Position numbers and translations under genes: made by a program. This document shows positions 7,936 through 11,314 of a stretch of 11,314 nucleotides of DNA, piece by piece. The notes beneath the pieces are model-generated. The model was given only the letters and a program-made list of their open reading frames with translations. It was not told the origin of the DNA and made no database searches. How positions within the stretch are numbered: position 1 is the first letter of the stretch; every line of letters begins with the position of its first letter. The DNA comes from Pseudomonadota bacterium (GTDB taxonomy: Bacteria > Bdellovibrionota_C > UBA2361 > OMIW01): contig OMIW01000176.1 in assembly GCA_900299205.1 (NCBI GenBank), positions 1 to 11,314 of the forward strand, given 5' to 3'.

Positions 7936-8910
7936 CTACCTGAGAACCCGCATTACCGCCTCAATACACCGCTCCTTCGAGGGGAGAATCACTGACTCAA
8001 GTGATTTTGCGTATGGCATAGGAATCTCGAGTGATGATACGAGTTCTACGGGCGCATCGAGCTCGTCGAACGCTTTAGTGCTGATGAGATGGCTGAGGTA
8101 GGCACCGTAGCTCGCAACTTGATGCTGCTCCTGAATGATGACGACACGATGGGTCTTTGCAACTGATGTGAGAATTGCGTCCTCGTCGAGCGGGCGCAGC
8201 GAGCGAAGATCGAGGAGATCGGCCGCGATCCCCTGTTCTTTTAGCTCGTCGGCGACCTGTAGCGCGAGAAAAACGTTCTTCGACCAGGTAATAATCGTCA
8301 CATCGCTTCCCTCTCGCTTGAGATCCGCTTTGCCGATTGGAACTAAGTACTCTTCCTCAGGGACCTCCCCTTTGAGGCTGTAGGTTAATTCTGATTCAAA
8401 AAAGACTACTGGGTTATCATTTCGAATCGCCGACTTGAGTAGACCCTTCATATCGCGTGGCGTTGCCGGGGCAAGGACTATAAGGCCAGGGGTGTACGCG
8501 TAGAAGTGCTCGAAAGAGTTGGCGTGTTGAGCGCCGAGCTGGTACGCAGCACCTCCGGCACCTCGAAACACAATCGGACATTCGAGCTGTCCCGCGGACA
8601 TCAGGCGAGCTTTCGCAGCGGTATTCAGAATTTGGTCTATCGCGATGAGTGAAAAGTTGAAGGTCATAAACTCGACAATAGGCCGGAGACCGAGCATCGC
8701 TGCTCCGATTCCAAACCCGGCGAATCCATTCTCTGCTATTGGCGAATCTATTACCCGTTGTGGGCCGAATCTATCGAGCATCCCTTTCGAGCACTTGTAG
8801 GCTCCATTGTATGCACCTACCTCCTCACCGACGAGAAAAACCCGAGAGTCACGGTCCATCTCTTCGGTCATCGCCTCTTTGAGGGCATCTCTGATTGCTA
8901 TCTCTCGCAT
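7936..8910 (-). CDS. pdhB: Pyruvate dehydrogenase E1 component, beta subunit
   Basis: With the alpha subunit this forms the thiamine-diphosphate-dependent E1 heterotetramer, which decarboxylates pyruvate and passes the acetyl group to lipoyl-E2. The 324-residue protein begins MREIAIRDAL, the normal start of the family. It has VFLVGEEVG near 24-32, PIAENGFAGFGIGAA near 57-71 with Glu60 as the cofactor-activating glutamate, and the C-terminal transketolase-like domain from about residue 200, with DLRSLRPLDE. Length and motifs are ordinary. GGAG lies nine bases before the ATG at 8910; an in-frame GTG at 8925, with AGGA six bases upstream, would add five residues and cannot be excluded. Branched-chain 2-oxoacid or acetoin dehydrogenase subunits are close relatives, so the exact substrate is inferred. 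It follows pdhA after a 99-base gap, and no E2 or E3 gene follows. Confidence 0.88.
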   Translation of the reverse strand: MREIAIRDALKEAMTEEMDRDSRVFLVGEEVGAYNGAYKCSKGMLDRFGPQRVIDSPIAENGFAGFGIGAAMLGLRPIVEFMTFNFSLIAIDQILNTAAKARLMSAGQLECPIVFRGAGGAAYQLGAQHANSFEHFYAYTPGLIVLAPATPRDMKGLLKSAIRNDNPVVFFESELTYSLKGEVPEEEYLVPIGKADLKREGSDVTIITWSKNVFLALQVADELKEQGIAADLLDLRSLRPLDEDAILTSVAKTHRVVIIQEQHQVASYGAYLSHLISTKAFDELDAPVELVSSLEIPMPYAKSLESVILPSKERCIEAVMRVLR

Positions 8911-8976
8911 CGCTTTTTGCTCCACTCACATTCCTGGGAAACGACCTATTGGGGAACTTGTCATTTTATTCTGTTC

Positions 8977-8992
8977 ACGCTGCCCCGAGCGT
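8977..8992. other. Small stem-loop between pdhA and pdhB
   Basis: ACGCT (8977-8981) and AGCGT (8988-8992) pair around a six-base loop, in the gap between the two E1 genes. No T tract follows in the leftward direction. It is short enough to be chance. Confidence 0.25.
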
Positions 8993-9009
8993 CCCTTATT
9001 TTCTACTCG

Positions 9010-10029
9010 CTACGCCATGACGTAATCGCCAACGGTGGCCGGGTCGGGCATCGGTGATTCCTCAGCGAAAGTCACGGCGTCGAGGATCTCCGCCTCAATC
9101 TCAGCATCAATCTTCTCTCGTATTGATTGCAGCCCGAGCGAGTCAATCTTTGAACCAAGGGTCGCTATCGGATCGCGGGAGCGCCACTCATCGACATCGG
9201 CCTTGGTGCGGTATGTCGCAGGGTCTGCCATCGAGTGTCCGCGATAGCGGTACGTGCGTGCTTCAATGAGGGTGGGCTGGCGCTTGTCTCGTGCTCGTCG
9301 GACGGCATCAAGAATACAGCTACGGACCTTGAAGATATCGTGGCCATCGACGGTATCGCGCGCCATCGGGTATCCGAGAGCCCGAATCGAGAGGTCGTCG
9401 GTCGCCGCTGTTTTCTCGAGGGGAGTGCCCATGGCAAAATAATTGTTCTCGATGATGTAAACGACCGGAAGCTTCCATAGCGATGCTAATGCAAGCCCCT
9501 CATGAAACGGACCGATGTTGATCGCGCCATCGCCGAGGAAACAGAGCACCACGCCCCCCGTCTCGTTGACGATGTTAGCGAAGGCCATCCCTGCGGCGAC
9601 CGGTATCTGCGCTCCGATGATCCCCCAACCGCCGAAGAAGTTTCTGCTGGCATCGTAAAAGTGCATTGAACCACCCCGACCCTTGGAGCAACCAGTCTCT
9701 CTCCCGAGTAGTTCAGCCATTCCTGCCCGCGCACTTCCCCCCCGCGCAAGGTAGTGGCCATGACAGCGATAAGCGGTGATCATTTGGTCCTTCTCTTCGA
9801 GCACTGAAACGGCGCCAACAGCGACCGCCTCTTGTCCGATGTAGAGGTGAAGAAATCCTCCTATCTTTCGCTCGGTGTACAATCTGGCCGCCTCTTCTTC
9901 AAATCGGCGAATCCGCAACATGCGTCGGTACAGGTCAGCAAGGGTATCTTGGTCCATGATGCGATCATCCGGTAAATGTTGTGCGAGGGGAGGGGCGTTA
10001 CTCGTTGCTGTACGTGCTCTTCCCGACAT
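9010..10029 (-). CDS. pdhA: Pyruvate dehydrogenase E1 component, alpha subunit
   Basis: This 339-residue subunit binds thiamine diphosphate through GDGAIN (166-171, numbered from the ATG at 10029), the GDG-N motif that holds the magnesium-diphosphate. Other family features are LYRRMLRIRRFEE near 33-45, YIGQEA near 63-68, TAYRCHGH near 85-92, GRGGSMHF near 117-124, ENNYFAMGT near 194-202, and YRYRGHSMADP (260-270), which corresponds to the active-site loop that is phosphorylated in mitochondrial enzymes. The protein is complete and of normal length. The start is uncertain. The ATG at 10029 sits about 25 bases after the predicted transcription start and lacks a Shine-Dalgarno sequence. A TTG at 10041 and an ATG at 9957 are alternatives; the last would give 315 residues and still include the conserved core. 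It is transcribed leftward with pdhB and diverges from the RuvC-like gene. Confidence 0.9.
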   Translation of the reverse strand: MSGRARTATSNAPPLAQHLPDDRIMDQDTLADLYRRMLRIRRFEEEAARLYTERKIGGFLHLYIGQEAVAVGAVSVLEEKDQMITAYRCHGHYLARGGSARAGMAELLGRETGCSKGRGGSMHFYDASRNFFGGWGIIGAQIPVAAGMAFANIVNETGGVVLCFLGDGAINIGPFHEGLALASLWKLPVVYIIENNYFAMGTPLEKTAATDDLSIRALGYPMARDTVDGHDIFKVRSCILDAVRRARDKRQPTLIEARTYRYRGHSMADPATYRTKADVDEWRSRDPIATLGSKIDSLGLQSIREKIDAEIEAEILDAVTFAEESPMPDPATVGDYVMA

Positions 10030-10058
10030 CTTGCCCGTCAAGGGCTTAAAGACCCCTG

Positions 10059-10087
10059 AAGATACGGAACCTTGGAGCTCAGGTCAA
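10059..10087 (-). promoter_or_regulatory. Sigma70-type promoter of pdhAB
   Basis: On the minus strand TTGACC (10082-10087) and TATCTT (10059-10064) are exactly 17 bases apart. Transcription would start near 10052, leaving a leader of about 23 bases before the ATG at 10029. The leader contains GCCC and GGGC arms close to the start codon that could form a small hairpin. Confidence 0.65.
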
Positions 10088-10110
10088 CGTCGGCGGCAGA
10101 TAGACGGCGT

Positions 10111-10140
10111 TTGGTGTTCATTGTGTAGGCAGCCTTAATA
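10111..10140 (+). promoter_or_regulatory. Weak candidate promoter for the RuvC-like gene
   Basis: TTGGTG (10111-10116) and TTAATA (10135-10140) are separated by 18 bases and point toward the gene at 10239. The match is moderate and the implied leader is about 90 bases. It lies in the 209-base divergent spacer shared with pdhA. I see no other clear signal there. Confidence 0.3.
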
Positions 10141-10238
10141 AGCTCTGTCATGATAAGAGGGGTGCGTCAACTGGTGAGCGGGGCTTCCTGTTTCCCTATT
10201 TCGGACTTTAACGCCCCTTTTCTCTACTCGCGAATCAC

Positions 10239-10859
10239 ATGCCCTATCCTCGCCACCTTCTCGCTGTCGATCCCAGCCTGACCTGTTCGGGGTGGGCACT
10301 CTTTCGGGTTATCGATTGTGCAATCCTCGGGGTGGGAAATCTTCGCGCCTTACCCGCTCATCATGTATTTCCCGAACGGCTGGCAGACCTGCAGCGGAAG
10401 GTGCTCCAGACCCTCGAGCGATGTGATATCGGTGACGATGATGTCGTTGTTTGTGAGATGCCGACGACGATGCGCGACCCTCACGCAGCGACAAAAGTTG
10501 AACAAGTACGAGCGATGTTTGAGGTACTGTCGCGACTCAGAGGTGCTCAGGTGCCGGGAAGGATTAACCCCCGTTCAATCCACCACGAACTCCTTGGTAT
10601 GCGGGGTCCTCAGAAAAGGAGGGATACCGTCAAGGCCTCAGCGGTCGAGGTGGCGCGTTCTCTTTTTGGACAACAGCTTGCGGCCATCGGATTCGATGCC
10701 ACCTCGCCGAATCTTCGGAGGAATCAGGATATTGTGGATGCACTCCTTCTCGGCCACCTCGCGGTAACTCGAATCCGCTCGGCAGTGCTGGCCGGGGCGC
10801 ATATTACCGAACTGTTCGCCCCCCGGGGGGGAAGGCGTCGCGGGGTTGGGATCGGGTGA
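10239..10859 (+). CDS. RuvC-like nuclease (RNase H fold), orphan
   Basis: This 206-residue protein has the arrangement of acidic residues seen in RuvC-type Holliday-junction resolvases. Asp11 lies in the first strand (LLAVDPSLTCSGWALF), Glu73 at the end of a central strand (VVVCEMP), and Asp164 and Asp167 in NQDIVDALLLGHLA, matching the Asp, Glu, Asp-x-x-Asp set. Between them lie a long helix (residues 85-101) and a basic stretch (QKRRDTVKASA, 125-135), plausible for DNA contact. It is longer than classical RuvC of about 170 residues and diverges from it outside the motifs, and no ruvA or ruvB is nearby. It may be a phage-type or accessory RuvC-fold protein; junction cleavage itself is inference. 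No Shine-Dalgarno sequence precedes the ATG. The C-terminus is Arg/Gly-rich and crosses a C6-G7 run at 10819-10831, where a one-base error would change the last residues. Confidence 0.7.
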   Translation: MPYPRHLLAVDPSLTCSGWALFRVIDCAILGVGNLRALPAHHVFPERLADLQRKVLQTLERCDIGDDDVVVCEMPTTMRDPHAATKVEQVRAMFEVLSRLRGAQVPGRINPRSIHHELLGMRGPQKRRDTVKASAVEVARSLFGQQLAAIGFDATSPNLRRNQDIVDALLLGHLAVTRIRSAVLAGAHITELFAPRGGRRRGVGIG

Positions 10860-10980
10860 TGAGGCTCATTAAAGGTTAGGAAAATCAATATCCTCAACGA
10901 TATCGGAGGTATGCCATCTCCTCAAGTGACTTCGTAGCCGCTGTCGGTTGCGTCTGTCGCTTAGGAAGGGATTTTGTCTG

Positions 10981-11100
10981 ACAAAGCGGGGTGAAGGGGT
11001 GGGCGCGGCGGTAAGGGTTGTGGTGGACGAGGGTCGTTTGTGCGGGGTGGAGGCTGGTGGGTGAGGAAGAGGGGCGAGTTCGGGGAAGGTGAAGTAGGTT
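10981..11100 (-). other. C-rich, G-poor leftward transcript segment (candidate Rho-loading region)
   Basis: By hand count the plus strand here has 66 G and only 11 C in 120 bases, a skew seen nowhere else in the window. A leftward transcript would therefore be very rich in C and poor in G. It begins just past the stop codon of the transposase-like gene at 11114. This is the composition of Rho utilisation sites. Frames across it encode only low-complexity Pro/Ser/Thr-rich peptides and are not convincing genes. The remainder of 10860-11113 contains small inverted repeats, such as TTTGTC-T-GACAAA at 10973-10985, but no gene I can support. Confidence 0.45.
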
Positions 11101-11113
11101 AATCTGGTGGGTT

Positions 11114-11314
11114 TCACTCTGCCCATGCAGCAAACCCGGTATGTTCCTGTTCCTGTTCGAGTATTCGCGTTGCGACGGTTGAGTCGAGAAGCTCTCGCTC
11201 AACGAAAGCGGTAAGGATGTGTGAGGTGAAGTGCTTTTGGAGCTCTGACTCATCCCAGTGTGGTAGTCGGACGAAGGTATCCTCTTTGGTAAATCCGCCA
11301 TCGGCGACGATGAG
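11114..11314 (-). pseudogene. IS91-type transposase-like protein, 3' fragment
   Basis: A leftward frame is open from the window edge to a TGA at 11116-11114 and gives 66 residues. It reads VADGGFTKEDTFVRLPHWD, then a helical segment with FVERELLD, then EHTGFAAWAE just before the stop. The GGF...TF..LP pattern, a helix ending in a Leu-Leu/Ile turn and then HTGF match the middle-to-late part of IS91-type (Y2) transposases. In those proteins a further 60-100 residues normally follow HTGF, so the stop here probably truncates the protein. The 5' part is outside the window. I call it a probable remnant. The alternative is a related but shorter protein of unknown function. No IS end or target-site duplication can be identified with confidence. 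Confidence 0.6.

Noticed and set aside
10869-11301. Leftward open frames of 85 and 135 codons across the C-rich segment
   Set aside because: Both are low-complexity Pro/Ser/Thr-rich by-products of the skewed composition. A third frame at 11114-11314 carries the recognisable protein fragment.

Overview
This is a compact bacterial chromosome segment with moderately high GC content. It carries core energy-metabolism genes plus a few accessory genes. The succinate dehydrogenase is the sdhCAB type: one cytochrome b subunit with about five membrane spans, as in Bacillus, Wolinella and many deltaproteobacteria-like lineages. Malate dehydrogenase is of the short LDH-like type, and the aminopeptidase P appears to be the three-domain kind. 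Together these suggest an uncultured heterotrophic respiring bacterium, possibly deltaproteobacteria-like. That placement is an inference at low confidence; no marker gene here settles it.

Layout from left to right. Bases 1-980 hold the 5' part of a leftward aminopeptidase P gene that runs off the window. Next comes a 205-base spacer with a candidate promoter and operator, then a leftward tRNA-Pro(UGG) with a good sigma70-type promoter of its own. From 1542 to 5974 runs a rightward TCA-cycle cluster, mdh-sdhC-sdhA-sdhB. It has two notable features: a strong intrinsic terminator between sdhC and sdhA, and a one-base frameshift in a G run inside the active-site motif of SdhA. Convergent to it is a leftward SF2 helicase (6029-7759). 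Behind that is the leftward pair pdhA-pdhB for the pyruvate dehydrogenase E1 component, with a clear promoter at 10059-10087. A divergent rightward gene (10239-10859) encodes a RuvC-like nuclease. The right end holds a strongly strand-skewed non-coding stretch and the 3' end of a leftward gene that resembles IS91-type transposases.

The metabolic genes fit together. PdhA/PdhB would form E1 of the complex that feeds acetyl-CoA into the TCA cycle. SdhCAB oxidises succinate to fumarate with electron transfer to quinone, and Mdh converts malate to oxaloacetate. Fumarase, E2 and E3 are not in the window. The helicase and the RuvC-like protein are nucleic-acid enzymes with no evident link to metabolism or to each other.

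I did not find a convincing new multi-gene system. The best leads are the sdhA frameshift, the terminator inside the sdh cluster, the C-rich leftward transcript next to the transposase remnant, and the orphan RuvC-like nuclease.
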